Of a stretch of DNA of 5,009 nt, positions 1 to 5,009 are shown piece by piece. A model generated the notes under the pieces. The model did not search any database, had not been told where the DNA came from, and saw only the letters and a program-made list of their open reading frames with translations. Position 1 is the stretch's first letter. The number at the start of each line of letters is the position of its first letter. A program made the position numbers and the translations under genes. Origin of the DNA: Legionella longbeachae (GTDB lineage Bacteria > Pseudomonadota > Gammaproteobacteria > Legionellales > Legionellaceae); NCBI GenBank assembly GCA_016191305.1, contig JACPOX010000295.1:1-5009 (forward strand). Reading direction: 5' to 3'.

Positions 1-704
1 AAAAATATGGAAAATGTGAAAGACTAGATCGTATCTTAAAAGCGGAAGGGGAAGATCCAAATGAATTTAAGATTGCTAAACAACCTGATGTGCTGATGTT
101 GTTTTATTTATTTGAAGAAAAGGAATTAAAAAGAATATTTAAGCAATTAGGGTATAAGTTCAATCATGTAATGAAAAATAAAACAATTCAATACTATTTA
201 AATAGAACCTCGCATGGGTCTACTTTGAGCAAAATGGTTTTTTCCTCCATTCTGTTTAATGAGAATCCTCAAATATCTGAGGCATTATTTCAGGAATCCC
301 TGCTGAGTGATATAGAGGATATTCAAGGAGGGACGACCCAAGAAGGAATCCATCTGGGAGTAATGGTGGGTACGCTTTCAATTCTAATCAAGAATTGTAG
401 TGGTCTTAAAATTAAAAAGGGGAAATTGAGTTTAAATCCTAATTTACCTTCTTGGGTTAAGCGTTTAAAATTTAAAATTGAATTTCAAAATAATCTTTAT
501 GAGATTGAAGCTTTCACTAATTCGTGTGTAATAAATTTATGTGAACAAGGAAATAAAAATACCTCTATTTATATTAACAATCGATTAACTCAATTATCTA
601 TAAATAAAAAATTTATTTATAAAAAAGAAATTTTATTTAGAAAAGAAAAATTAAATATCCCATTTAAGACTACACCTAATTCTAATAGAGATTTAATTAA
701 TTAA
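1..704 (+). CDS. Glycoside hydrolase family 65 (kojibiose/maltose-phosphorylase-like), C-terminal part, 5' end outside window
   Basis: The frame is open from base 3, so this is the 3' end of a longer gene; 233 codons are visible and the first in-frame GTG (base 90) is internal, not a start. GH65 enzymes are mostly inverting disaccharide phosphorylases or hydrolases acting on alpha-glucosides such as maltose, trehalose and kojibiose. The visible part covers the end of the (alpha/alpha)6 barrel and the small C-terminal beta domain. Typical family blocks, numbered within the fragment, are ERLDRIL (6-12), KQPDVLMLFYLF (26-37), RTSHGSTLS (68-76) and DIQGGTTQEGIHLG (106-119), followed by LNPNLPSWVKRLKFKIEF. 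The SHGSTLS and GGTT-EGIHLG blocks lie in the region that binds phosphate or substrate in the family. The catalytic glutamate lies upstream and is not visible. The last 80 or so codons are very AT-rich and poorly conserved in style. The PIG-L gene follows after 14 bases, so it probably shares the transcript. The family call is firm; phosphorylase versus hydrolase and the substrate cannot be decided. Confidence 0.88.
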   Translation, partial: KYGKCERLDRILKAEGEDPNEFKIAKQPDVLMLFYLFEEKELKRIFKQLGYKFNHVMKNKTIQYYLNRTSHGSTLSKMVFSSILFNENPQISEALFQESLLSDIEDIQGGTTQEGIHLGVMVGTLSILIKNCSGLKIKKGKLSLNPNLPSWVKRLKFKIEFQNNLYEIEAFTNSCVINLCEQGNKNTSIYINNRLTQLSINKKFIYKKEILFRKEKLNIPFKTTPNSNRDLIN

Positions 705-719
705 ATAAATGGATTTCTT

Positions 720-1409
720 ATGAAAACTTCTGAAAAGGAATGGATAAAATATTTAAAAAATAAAGCATTATGGAGTTATCCTTTAACTGATACCATAGTT
801 TTGTCGCCTCATCCCGATGATGAAACCTTAGGGGCCGGAGGTTTAATTTCTGATTTAAAAGAAAAAAAAATAGATGTATTAGTTATTAGCGTTACTGATG
901 GAGAAAAGGCTTACCTTAATGAAGAACACAAGCTTCGCCAAATAAGAATAAATGAGCAAGAAAAAGCTCTAGAAATACTGGGAATTTCTAAAGAAAAAAT
1001 TATACGTCTCCAATTAAGAGATAGTGCAGTAAAAGAGGAAGAAGAAAAATTAGAAAAACTAATTTTTCCTTTTGTTAGTAAAAAAATGCATTTATTAGCT
1101 CCATGGCTTGGCGATTATCATCCTGATCATGAGGCTGTAGGCCGAGCGGCATTGAAATTAGCACGCCAAAAAAATGCCCATTTAAGTTTTTATTTTTTCT
1201 GGACTTGGCACTACGCCACGATTTTGGATCTGAATCAGTTACCCTTATATATTTATCCCTTGAAATCCAATGCGTTCATTAATAAACAAAAAGCACTTGA
1301 ATGTTATGTTTCACAACGTTTTACAAAGAAAGAACGTCCTATTTTGCCAGAACATATTTTGATCCCAACAAAACGTACTTTTGAGGTCTATTATACTTAT
1401 GAATATTAA
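720..1409 (+). CDS. PIG-L/LmbE family N-deacetylase
   Basis: A 229-residue protein of normal length for the PIG-L/LmbE family, zinc-dependent enzymes that remove N-acetyl groups from GlcNAc-containing substrates (GlcNAc-PI, GlcNAc-inositol in mycothiol synthesis, GlcNAc-malate in bacillithiol synthesis). The sequence has the signature PHPDDE (residues 30-35), which supplies His and Asp metal ligands and the catalytic Asp, then VTDGE (59-63) and DYHPDHEAVG (132-141), which supplies the third metal-ligand His. All key residues are present, so the enzyme should be active. There is no signal peptide or membrane segment, which suggests a cytosolic enzyme. The ATG at 720 has only a weak GGA (711-713) as ribosome binding site, which fits reinitiation after the GH65 stop 14 bases upstream. 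The last 11 bases overlap the methyltransferase start. In this context the substrate is probably a glycosylated intermediate made by the neighbouring glycosyltransferase; that is inference. Confidence 0.93.
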   Translation: MKTSEKEWIKYLKNKALWSYPLTDTIVLSPHPDDETLGAGGLISDLKEKKIDVLVISVTDGEKAYLNEEHKLRQIRINEQEKALEILGISKEKIIRLQLRDSAVKEEEEKLEKLIFPFVSKKMHLLAPWLGDYHPDHEAVGRAALKLARQKNAHLSFYFFWTWHYATILDLNQLPLYIYPLKSNAFINKQKALECYVSQRFTKKERPILPEHILIPTKRTFEVYYTYEY

Positions 1410-1965
1410 TGGTGACTTTTTTGAAAAACTATATAAAAAAAATCCAGATCCATGGGGTTTTTCTCATGTTCCTTATGAACTGTATCGCTATCAACGTATT
1501 TGTGATGTGATTGGTCATAAAAAACATAAATTAATTTTTGAGGCAGGATGCTCAATCGGTGTTTTAACTAAAAAACTAGCGAATTTAGCGTATTTTGTTG
1601 AGGCCATTGATATTTCTCGTACGGCAACTTCGCTCGCTAAAATTCGTTGTTCTAATTTAGAAAATGTTAAAATTAATTGTCTTTCACTAAGAGATTATTC
1701 ATTTATAAAACCTCCAGATCTCATAATTTTAAGTGAAATTGGTTATTACTTTGATGCCCAGGAATGGGAAAAAATCTTAAGCAGGATCTTAGAATCTTGC
1801 AGCTATCCTTCTTATATACTTGCATCACATTGGCTTGGGACCTCTTCAGATCATCTTTTAACCGGAGAAGAAGTTCATTCAATCATGAGTTCTATAAAAA
1901 ATTTACAGAAAATTCATAGTGAAACACACACTAATTTTCATTTAGATTATTGGATAAAAAAATGA
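1399..1965 (+). CDS. NodS-like class I SAM-dependent methyltransferase
   Basis: A 188-residue Rossmann-fold methyltransferase resembling the NodS family, whose founding member N-methylates the deacetylated glucosamine end of Nod factors. The N-terminal FFEKLYKKNPDPWGF (7-21) is the typical family opening. FEAGCSIGVLT (47-57) is the SAM-binding motif I, with AGCSIG in place of the common DxGCGxG. The acidic residue ending strand 2 is D71 in AIDIS, LSEIGYYF (111-118) is the motif IV/post-IV region, and ASHW (142-145) follows strand 5. I chose ATG 1399 over an in-frame TTG at 1381. The ATG start gives the family-type N-terminus, has GAGG at 1383-1386 upstream, and leaves an 11-base overlap with the deacetylase gene. 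The stop overlaps the next start as ATGA. A substrate amine exposed by the PIG-L deacetylase is the natural guess, by analogy with NodB then NodS; an O-methyl acceptor is not excluded. Confidence 0.88.
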   Translation: MNINGDFFEKLYKKNPDPWGFSHVPYELYRYQRICDVIGHKKHKLIFEAGCSIGVLTKKLANLAYFVEAIDISRTATSLAKIRCSNLENVKINCLSLRDYSFIKPPDLIILSEIGYYFDAQEWEKILSRILESCSYPSYILASHWLGTSSDHLLTGEEVHSIMSSIKNLQKIHSETHTNFHLDYWIKK

Positions 1966-2684
1966 ATATAAAACATATTTTTATATTGATTCCCGCAAAG
2001 AATGAAGAATTACTTCTGCCCAGATGTTTGTATTCCATTTTGGATGCAAGCAGGATGATATCACCTCATATTAATATTGAAATTATTCTATGCGTAGATT
2101 CTTCAACCGATAATACTTTTGAAATAGGAAAAAAAATTTTAAATAATAAAGGTAAAATATTTAGTTGTAATAAAGGTAATGTAGGCGCAGCTCGCAGAAT
2201 GGCTGCTCAATATGCTTTAGAAAAATATCAAGGATCCTTGAGATCCTGTTGGATAGCTAACACTGACGCAGATTGTAAAGTCCCTATAGATTGGCTTGAA
2301 AAGCAGCTTTTATGGGCCAATAATGGGAAGCATGCTATTACTGGTATTGTTAAAGTAGATTCCTATGAAGAGCATCATCCAGCTGTTCCAAAACTATTTC
2401 AAAATGATTACGTTATTCATCCCGACGGTTCTCATCCTCATATCCATGGTGCAAATTTAGGAGTTCGTGCTGATGTCTATTTAAAAGTAGGGGGATGGAG
2501 GGAGTTATCAACCGCAGAAGATCATGATTTATGGAATCGATTAAATAGGTTAAATTTTGAACTTGTTACCGATGCAAATCTATTTGTTATTACTAGTGGA
2601 CGCAAAGTAGGACGTGCCCCAATGGGTTTTGCCAATAAATTAGACTCTTACAATGGACTAATAAATGACAATCTTGGAAAATAA
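1962..2684 (+). CDS. Family 2 glycosyltransferase (GT-A fold)
   Basis: A 240-residue GT2-type enzyme, which transfers a sugar from a nucleotide-sugar donor. PAKNEE (11-16) begins the nucleotide-binding fold, VDSSTDNT (45-52) matches the VDxSxDxT turn, GNVGAARR (72-79) is the usual donor-side loop, and NTDADC (100-105) carries the DxD metal/UDP-binding motif. HGANLGVR (162-169) is acceptor-side, and GGWRELSTAEDHDLWNRL (177-194) holds the ED motif with the likely catalytic Asp. The tail TSGRKVGRAPMGFA (211-224) is characteristic of this subgroup. There are no transmembrane segments, so unlike NodC or cellulose synthase it is not a membrane polymerase and probably acts in the cytosol on a soluble or membrane-surface acceptor. 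The start is ATG 1962, in an ATGA overlap with the methyltransferase stop, with GGA at 1952-1954; an in-frame TTG at 1950 would add four residues and is less likely. Donor and acceptor are unknown. Confidence 0.9.
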   Translation: MNIKHIFILIPAKNEELLLPRCLYSILDASRMISPHINIEIILCVDSSTDNTFEIGKKILNNKGKIFSCNKGNVGAARRMAAQYALEKYQGSLRSCWIANTDADCKVPIDWLEKQLLWANNGKHAITGIVKVDSYEEHHPAVPKLFQNDYVIHPDGSHPHIHGANLGVRADVYLKVGGWRELSTAEDHDLWNRLNRLNFELVTDANLFVITSGRKVGRAPMGFANKLDSYNGLINDNLGK

Positions 2685-3537
2685 AGTACGAAATCTCATC
2701 GAAGTAGGGTACACAGACCTTTCTTTAGCCAAATTAGCGGAAGCTCATTGGGATGCTTTAGCTATTTTAAATGAAGCTTCTAAAATAGCGCACGATAATG
2801 CATTATATGCAGTATGGGCTTCTGAAATTCCAAATAAACCCCTGATGATAGAAAAGAAAAATTCGCATTATATTTTAAAGGGCACTAAGATGTTTTGTAG
2901 TGGGGCAGGACTTGTTGATCATGCTCTTATAACAACCTCTGAGTGGCTTATAGACTTAGATCTAACCCAAATTCCTAATGAAAAAATACAAATAATTAAG
3001 GGAAATTGGATTAGTAATGCTTTTAAAGATACTAATACAGCTACTATTGTTTTTAATGATGTTAGTGTAGATGAAAAAAATTTTATTGAGAAAAAAGAAT
3101 GGTATTTACAAAGAATAGGTTTTTGGAAAGGAGCGTTAGGACCAGCAGCTTGTTGGGGAGGAGGCGCTGCAGGATTAGTAGATTATGGATTAAAAAATTC
3201 ACGCAAAGATCCTCATACTCTCGCCCATCTTGCTGCAATGGAGTCTAATGTTTGGGCGATTCGCTCTTTTTTAAGCTGCGCAGCGAAAGAAATGACAATG
3301 GATTCAGAGCCATTTTTTTATCAAAAATTGGCTCTGAAGGTACGTCATTTAATTGAACAATTATGTACTGACGTACTAAGAAGATTTGCACGAGCCTATG
3401 GACCTTTCCCTTTAGCTTGTGAATCTAACATTTATCAACGATATCAAGAGTTAGATCTCTTTTTACGTCAAAATCATGGAGAACGAGACTTAGAAAATCT
3501 TGGAAGACTTCTTAAAAGTGAAGAAAATAATATTTGA
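2665..3537 (+). CDS. Acyl-CoA-dehydrogenase-like flavoprotein, short and atypical
   Basis: A 290-residue protein that I place in the acyl-CoA dehydrogenase superfamily, although it is well short of the usual 380 or so. The N-terminal helical domain is reduced to about 45 residues (LAKLAEAHWDALAIL, 21-35). The middle beta domain has LKGTKMFCSGAGLVDHALIT (71-90), matching the flavin-side ITNG-x-AD region, and TATIVFNDVSV (125-135), matching the usual xVxFxxVxVP strand. The rest is a helical C-terminal domain ending in LRQNHGERDLENLG (267-280). The canonical YEGT segment with the catalytic glutamate is not visible, so either the base lies elsewhere or the chemistry is not classical dehydrogenation. 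An in-frame TAA directly precedes ATG 2665, so the protein cannot start further upstream. The start overlaps the glycosyltransferase by 20 bases, with GGA at 2655-2657. It is the last gene of the coupled block. A role in oxidising an acyl or amine group of the pathway product is inference. Confidence 0.78.
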   Translation: MTILENKVRNLIEVGYTDLSLAKLAEAHWDALAILNEASKIAHDNALYAVWASEIPNKPLMIEKKNSHYILKGTKMFCSGAGLVDHALITTSEWLIDLDLTQIPNEKIQIIKGNWISNAFKDTNTATIVFNDVSVDEKNFIEKKEWYLQRIGFWKGALGPAACWGGGAAGLVDYGLKNSRKDPHTLAHLAAMESNVWAIRSFLSCAAKEMTMDSEPFFYQKLALKVRHLIEQLCTDVLRRFARAYGPFPLACESNIYQRYQELDLFLRQNHGERDLENLGRLLKSEENNI

Positions 3538-3571
3538 AGGGAAGTAATGCTCTTAATTTTTTAAAAACGAG

Positions 3572-3590
3572 TTTTCCAAATTTTGGAGAA
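3572..3590 (+). promoter_or_regulatory. Possible hairpin masking the DUF421 ribosome binding site
   Basis: Arms 3572-3579 (TTTTCCAA) and 3583-3590 (TTGGAGAA) can pair over 8 bp, including one G-U, with a 3-base loop. The right arm contains GGAG (3585-3588), the ribosome binding site 7 bases before ATG 3596. The stem is mostly A-U, so it would be weak. It could tune translation or be accidental in AT-rich sequence. Confidence 0.3.
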
Positions 3591-3595
3591 AAAGG

Positions 3596-4078
3596 ATGTT
3601 TTCTTATTTTTATTTAATAAATCAAGATCAAAATATTATATATATTTTTATTCGAGCAATATTATTATTAATCATTTGTACTCTAATGATTCGATTCGGA
3701 AATCGCCGTTTCAAATTAAATAATTCGTTTGATCTTTTAAGCATTGTGATTTCTGGAGGAGTGGTGAGCCGAGGAATAAATGGTCCAGCTTCTTTAATTT
3801 CAACACTTGTTGCCTTAAGTGGGATAATATTAGTACATAAAACACTAGCAATATTTTCTAAAAAATTTCCCTCGTTTGAAGTTTTTATTAAAGGAAAACG
3901 ATATCTGCTTATAAAAAATGGGGTTCTTCAAAAACAAACATTAAATAGTTTAAATATTACTGAAAAAGATATAGAAGAACAAATGCGCCAGCAAATTAAT
4001 ACCTTATCTTATGAAAAAGTTATTTGTGCCTATCTAGAAAGAACAGGCAATATAACTTTTGTAATAAAAGAAAAATAA
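3596..4078 (+). CDS. DUF421/YetF-like membrane protein
   Basis: A 160-residue protein that matches the DUF421/YetF pattern: hydrophobic N-terminal half and a small cytosolic C-terminal domain. Membrane segments are expected at about residues 14-33 (YIFIRAILLLIICTLMIRF), 45-60 and 64-85 (ISTLVALSGIILVHKTLAIF). FGNRRFKLNNSFDLL corresponds to the family block GKR-x-(7-9)-FDxx, and VVSRGING to its second conserved block. The soluble part (ITEKDIEEQMRQQINTLSYEKVICAYLERTGNITFV) has the usual E-L-R-Q-G and V-x-E-x-x-G-x-I-x-V layout, with the Gly of RLQGI replaced. Some Bacillus members (YetF, YrbG, and the SpoVA-type 5TM proteins) matter in spore membranes, but the molecular function of the stand-alone proteobacterial form is not known. 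The start at ATG 3596 is supported by GGAG 7 bases upstream. It lies 58 bases after the dehydrogenase-like gene with no visible terminator, so read-through from that operon is possible. It does not look functionally tied to it. Confidence 0.83.
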   Translation: MFSYFYLINQDQNIIYIFIRAILLLIICTLMIRFGNRRFKLNNSFDLLSIVISGGVVSRGINGPASLISTLVALSGIILVHKTLAIFSKKFPSFEVFIKGKRYLLIKNGVLQKQTLNSLNITEKDIEEQMRQQINTLSYEKVICAYLERTGNITFVIKEK

Positions 4079-4089
4079 TTTCTATATTC

Positions 4090-4120
4090 TTGAAATTAAT
4101 CTATATTAAAAGTGTATAAA
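4090..4120 (+). promoter_or_regulatory. Candidate sigma-70 type promoter of the DUF3309 gene
   Basis: TTGAAA (4090-4095) as -35 and TATAAA (4115-4120) as -10 each match five of six consensus bases, separated by 19 bases, which is somewhat long. Transcription would start near 4127 and give a very short leader with the ribosome binding site at 4130-4134. In such AT-rich sequence, matches of this quality can occur by chance. Confidence 0.35.
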
Positions 4121-4141
4121 TCATTTATTGGGAGAGTTTAT

Positions 4142-4291
4142 ATGAATTTACTTCTATTAATTGTTCTAATTGTTATTCTTTTGGGAGTTTTGCCCACTTG
4201 GCCTTATAGCTCTGGCTGGGGATATTATCCCAGTGGTGGTGTGGGATTAATCCTTCTTATTTTAATTATAGTATTATTAACCCGTGGTTAA
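4142..4291 (+). CDS. DUF3309-type small hydrophobic protein
   Basis: A 49-residue peptide: a hydrophobic N-terminal segment (LLLLIVLIVILLGVL, about 3-17), a short central loop rich in Trp, Tyr, Gly and Pro (PTWPYSSGWGYYPSGG, 18-33), and a second hydrophobic segment (VGLILLILIIVLLT, 34-47). This hairpin of two membrane helices around a P-x-W-x-x-S-x-x-W-G-Y-x-P-S-G-G loop is the DUF3309 pattern, common in proteobacteria and without known function. Translation is supported by GGGAG at 4130-4134, 7 bases before ATG 4142, and by a GC-rich hairpin directly after the TAA. The gene is probably expressed as its own short transcript or together with DUF421 63 bases upstream. Very short membrane peptides of this kind are often missed in annotation. 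A role in membrane stress is only a guess. Confidence 0.85.
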   Translation: MNLLLLIVLIVILLGVLPTWPYSSGWGYYPSGGVGLILLILIIVLLTRG

Positions 4292-4292
4292 A

Positions 4293-4317
4293 GAAGGGGC
4301 CTTTTTTAGGCCCTTTC
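4293..4317. terminator. Intrinsic terminator hairpin between convergent genes
   Basis: GAAGGGGCC (4293-4301) pairs with GGCCCTTTC (4309-4317) in a 9-bp stem with one G-U and a 7-base loop TTTTTTA. It is the only strongly GC-paired element in the AT-rich gap. It starts two bases after the DUF3309 stop. On the + strand the following tract is only moderately T-rich (CTATTTATT); on the - strand the stem is followed by TTCTTT. It could therefore serve both the + strand block and the helicase gene. Confidence 0.72.
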
Positions 4318-4321
4318 CTAT

Positions 4322-4390
4322 TTATTCATCCAAATCTGCATTCCAGTAGTCATCAATGATTAAAATAGTTTTTTGGGATAACTCAGTCAT
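4322..4390 (-). other. Tiny 22-codon reading frame overlapping the helicase stop
   Basis: ATG at 4388-4390 lies across the helicase stop (ATGACTGA) in the +1 frame and runs 22 codons to TAA at 4322-4324, ending just before the terminator hairpin. The peptide ends LIIDDYWNADLDE and repeats the LIIDD found at the very end of the helicase, though with different codons. It has no good ribosome binding site of its own. It may be noise, a coupled micro-ORF, or an old helicase tail separated by a frameshift. Confidence 0.15.
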
Positions 4391-5009
4391 CTATAATCAG
4401 TTCCACATCCTCTTTCTGACTCCAAAAGGACTTAACATCACTAAGAATGGAAGTTGAGACAAGCTCTTGCGGATTTTGAATAAACCAGTCCTTTGGCATG
4501 CACTGACTATAGGTTGATTGAAGAAAGCGATTATCCATTAATACGATTAAACCTTTATCGGTTTCGCTACGAATAACTCGTCCTGCGGCTTGGATGGCTT
4601 TGGCCATAGCGGGATAAATATAGGCATATTCTATGCCTTCTTTATAATGGGTCTTATAATATTGTTTCATCTGCTCACGTTCCCAATCAAAAGAAGGAAG
4701 AGGAGGTCCTATGATAAAGGCCCCAATTGCTAATTCCCCTACATAATCAATACCTTCAGCAAACATTCCTCCTTGTACTGCAAAAAATAAATGATTTTTA
4801 TTTTTGTTGTGAAGTTGCTTCATAAGATTGTTGGTCTCCAGCGTCTCCATCCTTTTTTCTTGGCGTAATAGGATAAATTGAGATGTGGCCGGCATTTGGG
4901 AGAAAACTTGTTCTAAAAATTCAAAACTTGGAAAAAACACAAAATAATTGCCAGGATTTATAGCAGAAAGACGAATGATTACCTCAATAATTTTAAGAAC
5001 ATTTGATTT
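4383..5009 (-). CDS. DinG/XPD-like ATP-dependent DNA helicase, C-terminal part, 5' end outside window
   Basis: The frame is open to the right edge: 208 codons are visible, and the GTG at 4938-4940 is internal because NPGNYFVFFPSFEFLEQVF reads through it as conserved family sequence. The visible part is the second helicase domain (Helicase_C_2 type) of Rad3/XPD/DinG superfamily 2 enzymes, which unwind DNA 5' to 3' and usually carry an iron-sulfur cluster in the N-terminal domain. FFPSFEFLE is the start of this domain, GGMFAEGIDYVG (80-91 of the fragment) is motif V, and QAAGRVIRSETDKG (140-153) is motif VI with both arginines used for ATP hydrolysis. YAYIYPAMAKAIQAAGR resembles archaeal XPD and the DEAD_2 bacterial group more than E. 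coli DinG, where the equivalent region differs. The end, ILSDVKSFW plus a short acidic tail, is a usual finish for this group. It is convergent with the DUF3309 gene and unrelated to the sugar pathway. A role in DNA repair is likely; the Walker motifs and iron-sulfur cysteines lie outside the window. Confidence 0.9.
   Translation of the reverse strand, partial: KSNVLKIIEVIIRLSAINPGNYFVFFPSFEFLEQVFSQMPATSQFILLRQEKRMETLETNNLMKQLHNKNKNHLFFAVQGGMFAEGIDYVGELAIGAFIIGPPLPSFDWEREQMKQYYKTHYKEGIEYAYIYPAMAKAIQAAGRVIRSETDKGLIVLMDNRFLQSTYSQCMPKDWFIQNPQELVSTSILSDVKSFWSQKEDVELIIDD

Noticed and set aside
1381..1398. TTG start adding six residues to the methyltransferase
   Set aside because: ATG 1399 gives the family-type N-terminus and has GAGG at a usable distance; the TTG start would put that GAGG inside the gene.
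1950..1961. TTG start adding four residues to the glycosyltransferase
   Set aside because: ATG 1962 forms a classic ATGA stop/start overlap, has GGA 7 bases upstream, and places PAKNEE at a normal distance from the N-terminus.
2229..2240. Perfect 12-base palindrome CAAGGATCCTTG
   Set aside because: It lies inside the glycosyltransferase coding region, is explained by normal codons, and has no partner copy in the window.
720..3537. A true nod operon (nodABC/nodS)
   Set aside because: The deacetylase is PIG-L type rather than the NodB polysaccharide-deacetylase fold, the glycosyltransferase lacks NodC membrane segments, and no NodA or nod box is visible. The resemblance is functional only.
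3538..3571. Possible terminator after the acyl-CoA-dehydrogenase-like gene, suggested by the T run at 3557-3562
   Set aside because: No GC-containing stem precedes the T run, so there is no support for an intrinsic terminator here.

Overview
This AT-rich window (5009 bases) is densely coding and looks like a gammaproteobacterial chromosome. The codon use and protein character fit Legionella or a close relative, but this is a judgement from style and gene content, not from a marker gene. There are no rRNA, tRNA, CRISPR, phage or insertion-sequence features. No gap between genes exceeds about 100 bases.

Region 1 (1-3537, + strand) is a tightly packed run of five genes. It starts with the 3' part of a glycoside hydrolase family 65 (GH65) protein, cut by the window edge. 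After 14 bases come a PIG-L/LmbE-type zinc deacetylase, a NodS-like SAM methyltransferase, a family 2 glycosyltransferase and an atypical short acyl-CoA-dehydrogenase-like protein. The last four are joined by overlaps of 11, 4 and 20 bases, so they are almost surely co-transcribed and translationally coupled. Together they look like a pathway that builds or modifies an amino-sugar-containing small molecule or glycolipid: sugar transfer, N-deacetylation, methylation and a flavin-dependent step. The set echoes NodC/NodB/NodS of Nod-factor synthesis and the glycosyltransferase/deacetylase pair of mycothiol and bacillithiol synthesis. The product cannot be read from the sequence, and this is the most interesting part of the window.

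Region 2 (3538-4291, + strand) holds two small membrane-protein genes: a DUF421/YetF-like protein and a 49-residue DUF3309-type hydrophobic peptide. Each has a good ribosome binding site. The second has a plausible promoter of its own. A GC-rich hairpin at 4293-4317 closes the + strand block.

Region 3 (4292-5009, - strand) carries the C-terminal third or so of a DinG/XPD-like superfamily 2 DNA helicase. It converges on region 2 and runs off the right edge. A 22-codon reading frame overlaps its stop codon.
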